From: Sphingomonas telluris | GTDB taxonomy: Bacteria > Pseudomonadota > Alphaproteobacteria > Sphingomonadales > Sphingomonadaceae | Reading direction: 5' to 3' | DNA: 64,000 nucleotides | Assembly: GCF_022568775.1 (NCBI RefSeq) | Contig: NZ_JAKZHW010000001.1 | Span: 496,001-560,000, forward strand | Shown: positions 7,753 through 16,374 of the stretch, piece after piece | Layout of the letters: each line of letters starts with the position of its first letter | How positions within the stretch are numbered: the stretch's first letter is position 1 | Translations under genes and position numbers: made by a program | The notes under the pieces: model-generated | What the model saw: the letters and a program-made list of their open reading frames with translations, nothing else | Told to the model about the DNA's origin: nothing | Databases searched by the model: none

Positions 7753-8954
7753 TTGCTCTCAATAGGGGTCAGCGGGGAGGTGGCGCCTTCCAGCTTGCCC
7801 TGGTTCACGCCTTCCGCGCGGGCGATGTAGCCCTTTGACTTCTCCACCTCGGACGAAAGCGTGTTCACGGTCTGCTTCATGTTGTCGAGCGCCTGGAGCT
7901 TGAACCGGTCGATCTGGTCCATGGTTTCATAGATATTCTGGAAGGCGCGCTGCAGCGTCTCCAGCGGAATCGTCGAGGACGCCGCCTGCTCGTGGATGGC
8001 GCCCGTCTGCGTGCGCAACATCTCGCCTGTGCTGTCGATCATGCCCGCCGTGGTCGTGTTCAGCGCGGTGATCTGCTGCAGCACGAGCTTCTGGTTCGTC
8101 ATAGCCTGCGCGACGGTGACGGCCGTGCGTAGTGCCGACACCGTGGTGGTCGAGGCGCGATCGACGCCTTTCACCAGCTCGACATTGTTCTTCTTGACTA
8201 GGTCGAGGGCGAGATAGCCCTGCACCGTCACGGCCATCTGCATCAGCAGATCGGTTGTGCGCTGGCGCGTATAGAAGAGGGCGCTCTCGCGGATCGCCTT
8301 TGCTTTCGCTGGATCGGTCGCATCCAGCTCGTTCGCCTTGTCCTCAAGCTGTTTGTCGAGGCTCTTGGATATGTGAACCATCTGCTCGAGCTTGTGCATG
8401 GTCTTCCACAGGCCCGCGCGCTCGGTGTCGATGGCGGCATTGTCCATCAGCAGCTCGTCCTTGCCGTTCGCGAGGCTGCCGAGGATCTTCGAAATATGCG
8501 TCTGCGAGCTGCGGTATTTGTCGAAGTAGCGGTCGACCTTGTTGCCGAACGGGATAATGCCGAGGAGCTTGCGCGTCTTGCTCGCTTCCTTCGGATCGAG
8601 CGATTCCACCGTGCGGCGAAGCTCGGTCAGGTCAGCGCCTATGCCGGTGTCCTTGTCGATCGCCTTGACCGGGCGGTCGAGGAAGCGGTTCGAGGCGCCT
8701 GCGGCCTCCGCAATCTCCTTGCGGCCCATGGCGGTCAGCTGATCGACCTTCTTGCCGAATTCGGGGCTGTTGGCGTCCAGCGCGGCGAGTTCGTCGACGA
8801 ATTGGGAGACGCGCTTGTCGAGCTCGGTCGTCTCCTCGGTCTTGAGCGGAACGAGCCCGGCCGCTTCGGCAGGAGCGATGGGGTTCAGGGCCTCGGGCGG
8901 ATCGAGCTTGAGCTTCGTTTCCGTCTTCGTCGTGGTCTCCGGTTCCGTCGCCAT
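7749..8954 (-). CDS. telA: TelA-family toxic anion resistance protein
   Basis: 401 residues, almost entirely helical. Motifs typical of TelA are present: LLGIIPFGNKVDRYFDKY, an internal LMQMAVTVQGYLALDLVKKN stretch, and NTTTAGMID followed by a terminal coiled-coil region. TelA homologues are linked to tellurite and cell-envelope stress resistance, but the molecular role is not settled. The ATG at 8954 is preceded by a GAGGAAG site; the codon before it is a TTG that could be mistaken for the start. The XpaC-like gene follows with a 4-base overlap. No other tellurite gene (terBCDE) is seen in the window. Confidence 0.9.
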   Translation of the reverse strand: MATEPETTTKTETKLKLDPPEALNPIAPAEAAGLVPLKTEETTELDKRVSQFVDELAALDANSPEFGKKVDQLTAMGRKEIAEAAGASNRFLDRPVKAIDKDTGIGADLTELRRTVESLDPKEASKTRKLLGIIPFGNKVDRYFDKYRSSQTHISKILGSLANGKDELLMDNAAIDTERAGLWKTMHKLEQMVHISKSLDKQLEDKANELDATDPAKAKAIRESALFYTRQRTTDLLMQMAVTVQGYLALDLVKKNNVELVKGVDRASTTTVSALRTAVTVAQAMTNQKLVLQQITALNTTTAGMIDSTGEMLRTQTGAIHEQAASSTIPLETLQRAFQNIYETMDQIDRFKLQALDNMKQTVNTLSSEVEKSKGYIARAEGVNQGKLEGATSPLTPIESK

Positions 8955-9172
8955 CAAAGCTTCCTCATTCTCTCCGCTCGGCTCTGGTCAGCGTGAACGG
9001 CTGACTTGGAGCGCGCAAGCGTAACTTCACTGTATTATAGGAATAAGACGGCAGGGTTCAAGCGGCGCGAGAGCGCAGTAGTGACCTTCCGTTAACCGAA
9101 AGTTTGAACGTTTCGCACACCTTACTGACCGTAGATGAACTCCATTGCGCATCATTGGGTGAGACAGGTCTG

Positions 9173-10450
9173 ATGATTTCGTTCCTGAAAAGACTTGCCC
9201 GCGACCGTAAGGGCAACGCGCTGCTCGTGATGGCAGCGGCACTCCCGCTCGTTATGGGTTCTGCGGGCCTTGCAAGCGACACCATCCAGTGGGTTCTCTG
9301 GAAGCGTCAGTTGCAGCGCGCCGCGGACTCGGCGGCATTTGCCGGCGTGTACGCCAAGTTCCAGGGCCAGGACATTCCGAGCGCGGTGAGCACCGACCTC
9401 TCGAAGAACAACCAGACGCAGATCGCTCTGGTGAGCGGCTATCCGGGCATCACCTATCCGGCGAACACGTCGAGCTACAACAATGCTGTGCGGGTGGTCC
9501 TTGCGGTGCAGAAGCGGCTGAGCTTTTCTTCGCTGTTCCTAAGTTCACCGCCCATGATCACGGCCGAAGCGACGGCCGCGGCCATCCAAACAGGCGATTA
9601 TTGCGTCGTCAGCCTGGAGAATACTTCTACCACCGGCATTAGCGTCGGCGGTAACTCCAACGTCGATCTCGGCTGCGGGATGATCACCAACTCGACGTCG
9701 CTGGACGCGGCGGTTGCCTTCGGTAGCTCATACGTCGACGCGAGCCCGATCGCCGCGGTCGGCGGCCTGGATGCCACTGATAACTGGGCGGCCGGAACGC
9801 AGCTTCTGCCGTTCACCCTGGCTCAGCAGGATCCGTTCAAGGACGTCTATCCGCCGTCGGCACCGTCGACGTGCAGCAACGATCCGAACGTGTCGCCAAG
9901 CCAAACGCTGACGGACATGACAGGCTCTACGTCGAGCACCAACGACGATGCCCTGCAGCCCGGCTGCTACCGAGGGTTCACCATCAAGGGCACCGTCAAG
10001 CTGCAGCCCGGCGTCTACTATATCGATGGCGGCGATTTTAACGTCAACTCAGGCGCTTACGTCGAAGGCACTGACGTGACGTTCGTCCTGACCAATAGCA
10101 ACGCGGCGTCGACCAGCATCGGCAACGTCGACATCAACGGCGGCGCGACGATGAAGCTCAAGGCGCCGGACAGCGGCACGTACTCGGGCATCCTGTTCTA
10201 CCAGGATCGCCGCGCCACGGACTCACAGACGTCAAAGATCAACGGCAACAGCTCGTCCTTCTTCCAGGGCGCCATGTATTTCCCCAGCCAGCCGGTGATC
10301 TTCAACGGCACCGCCGGGATCAACACCAACTGCATGCAGCTGGTGGCGCGCCGAGTGACCTTCACCGGCAATTCGGCAATCAACAACACCTGTCCCGCAA
10401 ACAGCGGATCGGGCAGCTTCAAGGGCCGGCACATCCGGTTGGTGGCATGA
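9173..10450 (+). CDS. TadG-like pilus-assembly / secreted protein
   Basis: 425 residues. The N-terminus (KRLARDRKGNALLVMAAALP then a hydrophobic stretch) is the TadE/TadG-type class III signal: basic residues, then G-N-A, a long hydrophobic helix and DTIQWVLWKRQLQRAADSAA, the hallmark of TadG-like proteins. The rest is a Ser/Thr/Asn/Gly-rich extracellular part (about 150-425) with repeated short turns (VYYIDGGDFNVNSGAYV) that suggests a beta-helix. Four cysteines spread over the C-terminal half could form disulfides. First gene of a three-gene set joined by 4-base overlaps. The ATG at 9173 starts the homologous region; an upstream start at 9104 is not needed. Confidence 0.85.
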   Translation: MISFLKRLARDRKGNALLVMAAALPLVMGSAGLASDTIQWVLWKRQLQRAADSAAFAGVYAKFQGQDIPSAVSTDLSKNNQTQIALVSGYPGITYPANTSSYNNAVRVVLAVQKRLSFSSLFLSSPPMITAEATAAAIQTGDYCVVSLENTSTTGISVGGNSNVDLGCGMITNSTSLDAAVAFGSSYVDASPIAAVGGLDATDNWAAGTQLLPFTLAQQDPFKDVYPPSAPSTCSNDPNVSPSQTLTDMTGSTSSTNDDALQPGCYRGFTIKGTVKLQPGVYYIDGGDFNVNSGAYVEGTDVTFVLTNSNAASTSIGNVDINGGATMKLKAPDSGTYSGILFYQDRRATDSQTSKINGNSSSFFQGAMYFPSQPVIFNGTAGINTNCMQLVARRVTFTGNSAINNTCPANSGSGSFKGRHIRLVA

Positions 10451-10914
10451 TGACCTGGCTTTCAGCACTTCGCCGCGACAAGCGCGGTGCCGCCGTGATC
10501 GAGCTGGGAATGGCAGCCCCGGTGCTCGCCGTCCTGATGATCGGCATGGTCGATCTCAGCCGCGGCTACTCGGCCAAGCTTCAACTGACGCAGGCCGCAC
10601 AGCGTTCGATCGAGAAGGTCATGCAGGGCACGCAGAACACGACCGTGTACCAGGCTCTGACGACCGAGGCCGCCACGGCTGCAGGCGTTCCCACTACGGA
10701 CGTGACCGTCGATTGGTGGCTGGAGTGCAACGGCACTCGCCAGACCAACTACAACACCAATTGCCCGAACGGGAACACCTACGCTCGCTACCTGACCGTC
10801 GAGGTGCGCAAGAAATACACACCGATGTTCAAGACGCGTTACGCCGGGTTCGCCGGCGGCAATTCGGACGGGTCCTGGACGTTGAAGGGCAAAGCAGGGA
10901 TCCGCGTGCAATGA
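10447..10914 (+). CDS. TadE-like pseudopilin (first of two)
   Basis: 155 residues. RRDKRGAAVIELGMAAPVLA is a TadE-type prepilin region: basic stretch, cleavage-type G, then a Glu five residues into the hydrophobic helix (position +5 of pseudopilins). The remainder is a compact periplasmic domain with two cysteines (in LECNG and NTNCPNG) about 14 residues apart, likely a disulfide. It begins inside the stop of the TadG-like gene (ATGA) and its own stop overlaps the next start. Such proteins are minor pilins of Flp/Tad systems and need a prepilin peptidase and ATPase that are not in this window. Confidence 0.85.
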   Translation: MMTWLSALRRDKRGAAVIELGMAAPVLAVLMIGMVDLSRGYSAKLQLTQAAQRSIEKVMQGTQNTTVYQALTTEAATAAGVPTTDVTVDWWLECNGTRQTNYNTNCPNGNTYARYLTVEVRKKYTPMFKTRYAGFAGGNSDGSWTLKGKAGIRVQ

Positions 10915-11312
10915 TGATCCGCCGCCGCATTCTGCAGGATCAAGAGGGCGTCGCCGCCGTGGAGATGGCGATCGCGCTGCCGATCCTGGTCGTTTTCATC
11001 TGGGGCATCTTCCAGATCGGTCTGCTGTTCCAGGCGAACGCCGGAATGCAGCATGCTCTCGGTGAAGGTGCGCGCTACGCGACGATCTTCCCCACGCCAA
11101 CCGACACGGACATCCGCAATCGCGTGCTGGCGAAGAAGTTCGGCACGTACAACGGCAATCTGGGTTCGCTCCAGATTGCCGATACGTCGAGCGGTGGCGT
11201 CGTGCAGTACAAGGACATGACGCTGACCTATAACCAGCAGATGCACTTCCTCTTCATCCCGGTCACGACGGTGACGCTGACCCGGTCGAAGAGGGTCTAC
11301 ATGCCGACCTAA
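10911..11312 (+). CDS. TadE-like pseudopilin (second)
   Basis: 133 residues. DQEGVAAVEMAIALPILVVF carries the same prepilin-type layout as its neighbour, with the Glu at the canonical spacing, followed by FQANAGMQHALGEGARYAT, a very typical TadE segment. The C-terminal domain is short and has no cysteines. Translation starts at ATG 10911 or the adjacent ATG 10914; the first gives a 4-base ATGA overlap with the preceding gene. The gene ends four bases into the convergent enoyl-CoA hydratase gene. Confidence 0.87.
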   Translation: MMIRRRILQDQEGVAAVEMAIALPILVVFIWGIFQIGLLFQANAGMQHALGEGARYATIFPTPTDTDIRNRVLAKKFGTYNGNLGSLQIADTSSGGVVQYKDMTLTYNQQMHFLFIPVTTVTLTRSKRVYMPT

Positions 11313-12070
11313 GCCGGTTTCGCCCTGCTGGCGAAGAAGGCGGTGATGGCGTCGCGGACCTCCGATGAGGTCAGCCGTTCAGCAAAATGATCATTCTCGA
11401 GCTGCATGCGCTCGAGCACCTCGTCCGTGTCTCCGCGGCGGAGCAGGTCTTGCGTCAGCCGCAGCGCCTGCGCTGGCTTGGCGATCAGCGCTCCAACGAT
11501 CTTCGAGAGCGTCTGAGCAAGCTGCCCGCTTGGCGCAATATGACTGACCAGGCCGAACTCGAGGGCGTCCTCGGGACCGAACGGCTCCCCAAGCAGCAGG
11601 TGACGTGCGGCGCGCCTTCGCCCAGCAAGGCGCGGCAGCAGCAGTGAGCTGGCCGCCTCCGGAACGAGCCCAAGATCGACGAATGGCATCAGGAAGCGTG
11701 TTCCTTCCTCCGCGACGACGAGGTCGCAATGGAAGAGCATCGTCGTTCCGATGCCGACGGCATTGCCGTGCACGGCCGCGACGATCGGCACCTGGTTCTT
11801 CGCCAGCACCCGAAGGAGCCGCCAGACGGGGATGTCCGAACCGTCGCGCGGCATTTCCGCCATGAAGTCGGCTAGATCGTTCCCCGCGGTGAAATCCTGC
11901 CCTTCGCCCTCGAGCGTGATTACGTGAATAGAATCGTCGCCGGCAGCGGATTCTATCGCGTCCGCGAACGCAGCGTACATGGCCACCGTGATGGCATTGC
12001 GCCGCTCGGGCCGGGCCAGTGTGACCCTGAGCACGGCACCGTCGCGCTCGATCCGAACATGCTCGCTCAT
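11309..12070 (-). CDS. Enoyl-CoA hydratase/isomerase family protein
   Basis: 253 residues with the crotonase fold: LARPERRNAIT (first oxyanion region, close to the usual NRP-x-x-x-NA), GQDFTAGNDLADF (second part of the CoA/oxyanion pocket), and VAAVHGNAVGIGTTMLFHCDL (the conserved GxxxGxG segment). The residue at the second catalytic-Glu region is in DLGLVPEAASSLLLPR, so a Glu is available for hydratase or isomerase chemistry. Cytoplasmic, acting on acyl-CoA; the chain length cannot be deduced. Convergent with the pilin set (4-base overlap) and not linked to other fatty-acid genes. Confidence 0.9.
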   Translation of the reverse strand: MSEHVRIERDGAVLRVTLARPERRNAITVAMYAAFADAIESAAGDDSIHVITLEGEGQDFTAGNDLADFMAEMPRDGSDIPVWRLLRVLAKNQVPIVAAVHGNAVGIGTTMLFHCDLVVAEEGTRFLMPFVDLGLVPEAASSLLLPRLAGRRRAARHLLLGEPFGPEDALEFGLVSHIAPSGQLAQTLSKIVGALIAKPAQALRLTQDLLRRGDTDEVLERMQLENDHFAERLTSSEVRDAITAFFASRAKPA

Positions 12071-12153
12071 GCCGCCCTCCCGAATCGGGTGACTGAAAGG
12101 CAGTCACCGGCTATGCGGCCCCAAATCCAACAAAGCCGGGATCTACGCAAACC

Positions 12154-12807
12154 ATGAAGTTCTTCGCCGACACGGCCGAAATCGCCGAAATCCGCGATCT
12201 GGCCGCGACTGGCCTGCTCGATGGTGTCACCACCAATCCGTCGCTCATCCACAAGTCGGGCCGCGACTTCCTCGAGGTCGTGCGTGAGATCGCCGGCATC
12301 GTTCCCGGCCCCGTGTCCGCCGAGGTGGTCGCTCTCGACCATGGCAGCATGATGCGCGAGGCCGAGGTGCTGCGGAAGATCGCGGACAATATCGCGATCA
12401 AGGTTCCGCTGACCGAGGACGGCCTCAAGACCTGCAAGGCGCTCACGAGCGACGGCACGATGGTCAATGTCACGCTCTGCTTCTCCGCGGTGCAGGCGCT
12501 GCTGGCGGCGAAGGCTGGCGCGACCTTCATTTCGCCGTTCGTCGGGCGTCACGACGACATCGGCTTCGACGGCATGCAGCTGATCGCCGACATCCGCCTG
12601 ATCTACGACAATTACGATTTCGACACGCAGATCCTGGTCGCGAGCGTCCGCCATCCGGTCCACGTACTGGAAGCCGCGAAGCTGGGCGCCGACGTCATGA
12701 CGGCGCCGCCGAAGATCATCCACCAGCTCTTCAAGCATCCATTGACCGAGAACGGCATCAAGAGCTTCCTCGCCGACTGGGACAAGACCGGCCAGAAAAT
12801 CGGCTGA
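12154..12807 (+). CDS. fsa: Transaldolase / fructose-6-phosphate aldolase family
   Basis: 217 residues, the length of the short TalC/Fsa subfamily, starting [13 protein letters not shown] with the family signature [17 protein letters not shown]. The Schiff-base lysine lies in [14 protein letters not shown], and [15 protein letters not shown] plus ILVASVRHP complete the barrel. It catalyses either transfer of a dihydroxyacetone unit in the pentose phosphate pathway or aldol cleavage of fructose-6-phosphate; sequence alone does not separate these. The gene is on its own between the enoyl-CoA hydratase and DUF484 genes. Confidence 0.93.
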   Translation: MKFFADTAEIAEIRDLAATGLLDGVTTNPSLIHKSGRDFLEVVREIAGIVPGPVSAEVVALDHGSMMREAEVLRKIADNIAIKVPLTEDGLKTCKALTSDGTMVNVTLCFSAVQALLAAKAGATFISPFVGRHDDIGFDGMQLIADIRLIYDNYDFDTQILVASVRHPVHVLEAAKLGADVMTAPPKIIHQLFKHPLTENGIKSFLADWDKTGQKIG

Positions 12808-12945
12808 AGACAGCGCCAGGAACGCACCGCTTCATCATGAGCCTTCGACGGGGCGAGCGCGGCTGATCTCCCGCGTGGATGGGGTGCTTCGCGCACTTCG
12901 CCCATGTTGTAGGAAATTAACTCTCGCGGGCGTAAGCTCCCGCTC

Positions 12946-13515
12946 ATGGCACGAGTGATCCCCTTCCAGGACCACGCGCTTGCGCGCCTGCGCGAGCGTC
13001 TCGGCGCTGCTGAAGAAGCCAACCAGGACCTCATCGCCTTTGCGCGGGGGCATTCCGGCGCAGTGGCTGCGATTCATGAAGCGGTCCTCGCGGCGATGGA
13101 AGCCGACAGCGTTGACGACCTTCTTCATGTCGTGACTCAGGAATGGCCGCTCATCCTCGGCATCGACGCCGTCGCGTTGGCGCTCGTCGTCGGCGACAAG
13201 GCTTTCCGCGCGGACTGCAACGGCGTTCACAATGTCGAGAAGCAGCTCCTGCTGAGATCCATCGAGCAAGTGAACGGGGTCGCGATGCGGACAGTCGAGC
13301 GCGGCCACACCCTATTCGGCCCGGCCTGCGACCTGATCCGTGCCGAGGCGATCATCCGCATCGATTGCGAGCCGCCGCTTCCCGTTGGGCTCATTGCGCT
13401 CGGCCAGCGGTCCGAGCAGACGCTTGACGGCCATCACGGCTCTGAATTGCTGATGTTCCTTGGCCGGAGTCTTGCCGCTATCATCCGCCGGTGGCTGGTG
13501 GATCCGACGGACTGA
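12946..13515 (+). CDS. DUF484 family protein
   Basis: 189 residues, with a helical N-terminus (ALARLRERLGAAEEANQDLI) and a GAF-like C-terminal domain. DUF484 proteins are widely encoded directly upstream of xerC, as here: the stop lies 25 bases inside the xerC frame. Function is unproven; a GAF-like sensor role is often suggested. The 138 bases upstream contain a short GC hairpin (GCGGG ... CCCGC) just before the ATG and no clear ribosome binding site. Confidence 0.88.
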   Translation: MARVIPFQDHALARLRERLGAAEEANQDLIAFARGHSGAVAAIHEAVLAAMEADSVDDLLHVVTQEWPLILGIDAVALALVVGDKAFRADCNGVHNVEKQLLLRSIEQVNGVAMRTVERGHTLFGPACDLIRAEAIIRIDCEPPLPVGLIALGQRSEQTLDGHHGSELLMFLGRSLAAIIRRWLVDPTD

Positions 13516-14423
13516 ACGTTCATCCCGCTAGCGCTCTCGTCGAGCGCTGGGCGGCTCACCTTCTCCATGATCGCAGGCGTTCCGCTCATACCGCGCGGGC
13601 CTATGAGGCCACGGCGCATCGGCTGATCCGGTTTCTCGGGACGTATCGGGGCGAGGCCGTTGACGTCGGTTTGCTCACCTCGCTCGGAGCTCCGGACCTG
13701 CGTGCCTTTCTCGCCCAGCGGAGGGGGGAGGGGCTCGGCGCATCTTCCGCGGCACGCGAGCTGTCGGCCGTGCGCGCCTTTCTAACCTATGCGGCGGAGA
13801 GCCAAGGTGAGCTGGCGCAGCTTCCCCGGACGAGAGCGCCGAGAAAGCAGCGAACGCTACCGCGTGCCGTGGCCGCTTCGGAAGCGATGGCGCTTGCCGA
13901 AGACGCTGGCGATGCTCCGGCGGAAGGCTGGGTCGGGGCGCGCGACCTCGCAATCCTGCTGCTGCTCTACGGTGCCGGCCTGCGGGTCGCCGAAGCCATG
14001 TCGCTCACGGGTGCCGCAAGGCCCATCGGGGAGACGCTGCGCATTACCGGCAAAAGGTCGAAGACGCGGATTGTGCCGGTCATGCCGGCGGTTCGCGAGG
14101 CGATCGAGGATTATGTGCGCCAGTGCCCTTGGCCGATTGGGCGTGACGACCCGTTATTCGTCGGAGTTCGCGGCGGACCGCTTAACCCGGACCTCGTTCG
14201 CCGGGCCGTGGCGGCAGCGCGAAGGCGGCTCGGCTTGCCCGACACGCTCACTCCCCACGCGTTACGGCACAGCTTCGCTACGCACCTGCTGGCTCGGGGG
14301 GCGGACTTGAGGGCGCTGCAGGAGCTGCTGGGGCACGCGAGCTTGTCGTCGACGCAGATTTACACGGCGGTCGACGCCGCACGGCTATTGGATGTCTATC
14401 GGCACGCGCACCCGCGCGCTTGA
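13491..14423 (+). CDS. xerC: Tyrosine recombinase XerC
   Basis: 310 residues, the normal length for Xer. N-terminal SAM-like core-binding domain (about 10-100) with ARELSAVRAFLTYA, then the catalytic domain. The active-site residues are visible: Arg in YGAGLRVAEAMSL, Lys in TGKRSKTRIVPV, HALRHSFATHLLARGAD with His and Arg, His in LGHASLSSTQIYTAVD and the Tyr nucleophile in the same motif. With XerD it resolves chromosome dimers at dif. Downstream of DUF484 with a 25-base overlap, GTG start. It is a housekeeping recombinase and no mobile element surrounds it. Confidence 0.93.
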   Translation: MAGGSDGLNVHPASALVERWAAHLLHDRRRSAHTARAYEATAHRLIRFLGTYRGEAVDVGLLTSLGAPDLRAFLAQRRGEGLGASSAARELSAVRAFLTYAAESQGELAQLPRTRAPRKQRTLPRAVAASEAMALAEDAGDAPAEGWVGARDLAILLLLYGAGLRVAEAMSLTGAARPIGETLRITGKRSKTRIVPVMPAVREAIEDYVRQCPWPIGRDDPLFVGVRGGPLNPDLVRRAVAAARRRLGLPDTLTPHALRHSFATHLLARGADLRALQELLGHASLSSTQIYTAVDAARLLDVYRHAHPRA

Positions 14424-15026
14424 TCAGTCTTCGACGCGGCGGTGCGTCCAGAGGCGCCAGACATAGCCGGCTGCCAGCACGACCAGCACGGCGTTCGACG
14501 CCGTTCCAACGACCTCGGCCATGTCGCCATAATGCTCACGCATCTTGAAGCCTGCGGTGGCGAGTAGGGCAGTCCAGCCCAGCGTGCCGAGCGTCGAGGC
14601 GATGAAGAAGGTCTTGAAGCGCATCTTCAGCAGTCCTGCGGGCACCGAGACCAGCGAGCGGACGGTCGGGATCAGCCGACCGAGGAAGACGAAGAAGATG
14701 CCATTCTCGCGGAACCACGTCTGCGCGCGCTCGACCTCCGCCCAGGTCATCGTCACCCACCGCCCGTGGCGGCGGATAATCGGCTCCAGCCGCGCAACGC
14801 CGAGCGCTCGCGCGGCGAGGTACCAGACGATGTTGCCGAGCATCGCGCCCGCCGTGCCGCTGGCGACCACGAGGCTGTACTGAAGCTTGCCCTCGGCCGC
14901 CGCCATGCCGGCGATCGGCATGATCACTTCGGACGGGATCGGCGGGAAGACGGTTTCCAGAAACATCAGGAAGCCGACGCCGAGGTAGCCCGATTGCTCG
15001 ATCAGGCGGATGACCCAGTCATTCAT
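14424..15026 (-). CDS. DedA family membrane protein
   Basis: 200 residues. The signature FLETVFPPIPSEVIMPIAG is near the N-terminus and FVFLGRLIPTVRSLVSVPAGLLKM marks the second re-entrant region with the conserved Arg-x-x-P. About four hydrophobic segments are present. DedA proteins are inner-membrane proteins tied to lipid-carrier recycling and membrane homeostasis. The stop codon abuts the convergent xerC stop with no spacer. It lies three bases downstream of the gshB stop, so the two may share a transcript. Confidence 0.92.
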   Translation of the reverse strand: MNDWVIRLIEQSGYLGVGFLMFLETVFPPIPSEVIMPIAGMAAAEGKLQYSLVVASGTAGAMLGNIVWYLAARALGVARLEPIIRRHGRWVTMTWAEVERAQTWFRENGIFFVFLGRLIPTVRSLVSVPAGLLKMRFKTFFIASTLGTLGWTALLATAGFKMREHYGDMAEVVGTASNAVLVVLAAGYVWRLWTHRRVED

Positions 15027-15029
15027 CGT

Positions 15030-15992
15030 TTAAGCGGTCCGCCTGTCCTCGAGCTTCGCCTCGATGGCGTCCCATATCCGACCGGAAGTATCGGTCCCGT
15101 TAAATTTATCGATCGCGACGATGCCCGTCGGCGACGTAATGTTGATTTCCGTCAGCCATCTACCGCCGATCACGTCGATGCCGACGAACAGCAGGCCGCG
15201 CCGCTTCAGTTCGGGTCCGAGAGCATCGCAGATTTCCTGCTCGGTCTCTGTCAGCTCGGTCGCTTCTGCCGTTCCGCCCGCGGCGAGGTTGGAGCGAATA
15301 TCGCCCTTAGCCGGCCTGCGGTTAATCGCGCCGGCTACCTCGCCGTCGATCAGGACGATGCGCTTGTCGCCATCGGATACCTCGGGAAGGAAGCCCTGGA
15401 GCACGTGCGGCTCGCGATAGGTGGCGTTGAACAGCTCCATCAGGGGCGCAAGGTTCGCGCCGTCGCGCCCGATCTTGAAAACCGCCTTGCCAGCATTGCC
15501 GTGGAGCGGCTTGATCACGACCTCGCCATGCTCCGCCGCGAAATGCTTCGCTGCGCCGATCGAGCGGGTGATCATTGTTGGCGGCATGTACCGCGCGAAG
15601 TCGAGCACCCACACTTTCTCGGGCGAATTGCGGACGGCGCCGGGGTCATTCACGACCAACGTCTCGTGCTGGATGCGCTCGAGCAGGTGTGTCGCGGTGA
15701 TGTAGCCGAGGTCGAACGGCGGGTCCTGGCGCATCAGGACGACGTCCACGTCCTTGCCGAGGTCGAGGATCTTGAACTCGCCCAGCTTGAAGTGATCGCC
15801 GGGAACGGGCTGCAGACTGACCTCGTGAGCGCCCGCGTAGAGCCGCCCGTCCTGATAGGTCAGGTCCTCGGCGAGGTAGTGGTACAGCGTGTGCCCGCGG
15901 GCCTGCGCTCCGAGCATGATTGCGAAGGTTGAATCGCCGGAGATATTGATCTGCTCCAGCGGGTCCATCTGCACTGCAACGCGTAGCGGCAT
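15030..15992 (-). CDS. gshB: Glutathione synthetase
   Basis: 320 residues, matching bacterial GshB. MPLRVAVQMDPLEQINISGDSTFAIM is the N-terminal domain start; MRQDPPFDLGYITATHLLE is the conserved substrate-loop region, and the ATP-grasp domain has VVIKPLHGNAGKAVF, then a terminal segment with GIDVIGGRWLTEINITSPTG supplying metal ligands. It joins gamma-glutamylcysteine and glycine using ATP. gshA is not in the window. Continues into the dedA gene with a 3-base gap. Confidence 0.95.
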   Translation of the reverse strand: MPLRVAVQMDPLEQINISGDSTFAIMLGAQARGHTLYHYLAEDLTYQDGRLYAGAHEVSLQPVPGDHFKLGEFKILDLGKDVDVVLMRQDPPFDLGYITATHLLERIQHETLVVNDPGAVRNSPEKVWVLDFARYMPPTMITRSIGAAKHFAAEHGEVVIKPLHGNAGKAVFKIGRDGANLAPLMELFNATYREPHVLQGFLPEVSDGDKRIVLIDGEVAGAINRRPAKGDIRSNLAAGGTAEATELTETEQEICDALGPELKRRGLLFVGIDVIGGRWLTEINITSPTGIVAIDKFNGTDTSGRIWDAIEAKLEDRRTA

Positions 15993-16023
15993 GGCTGGCG
16001 CCTAGGCGAGCATCAGGGCTTTG

Positions 16024-16374
16024 TCACCCTTGCCAGACGTTCGGCATGTGCTGCGGCAGGCGTCCAGGCACGATGAAGATGGCGTCAATGCGGACGTCGT
16101 CACCGGGTCGGAGATAGCGCGCCGAAAGGCGCTCTGCCGCCACAACCACGCGGCGCAGACGCCAGGCATCCAGCGACATGGCTGCGGCTTCCTTCGTGGC
16201 TCGCGCCTTCACCTCGACGAAGGCGAGCGTGCGGCCGCGTCGGGCGACGATGTCTACCTCGCCCCCTGGCACGCGCGCACGGCGGGCGAGAATGCGCCAG
16301 CCCTTCAGGCGTAAGTACCAGCAGGCGAGCGTCTCAGCCCCGCGGCCGCGCTTTTCCGCTGCTTCGCGGTTCAC
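16024..16374 (-). CDS. yraN: YraN family (UPF0102) protein
   Basis: 116 residues with the restriction-endonuclease-like fold signature GEVDIVARRGRTLAFVEVKAR: an Asp, then a Glu-x-Lys on the next strand, preceded by RGRGAETLACWYLRLKGW. The function of YraN is not established; a link to DNA processing is often proposed. It follows rsmI with a GTGA overlap, the arrangement seen in many Proteobacteria. Confidence 0.92.
   Translation of the reverse strand: MNREAAEKRGRGAETLACWYLRLKGWRILARRARVPGGEVDIVARRGRTLAFVEVKARATKEAAAMSLDAWRLRRVVVAAERLSARYLRPGDDVRIDAIFIVPGRLPQHMPNVWQG

Noticed and set aside
8987..9005. GTCAGC/GCTGAC inverted repeat in the telA leader
   Set aside because: Only six base pairs with a 7-base loop; too common to support a claim.
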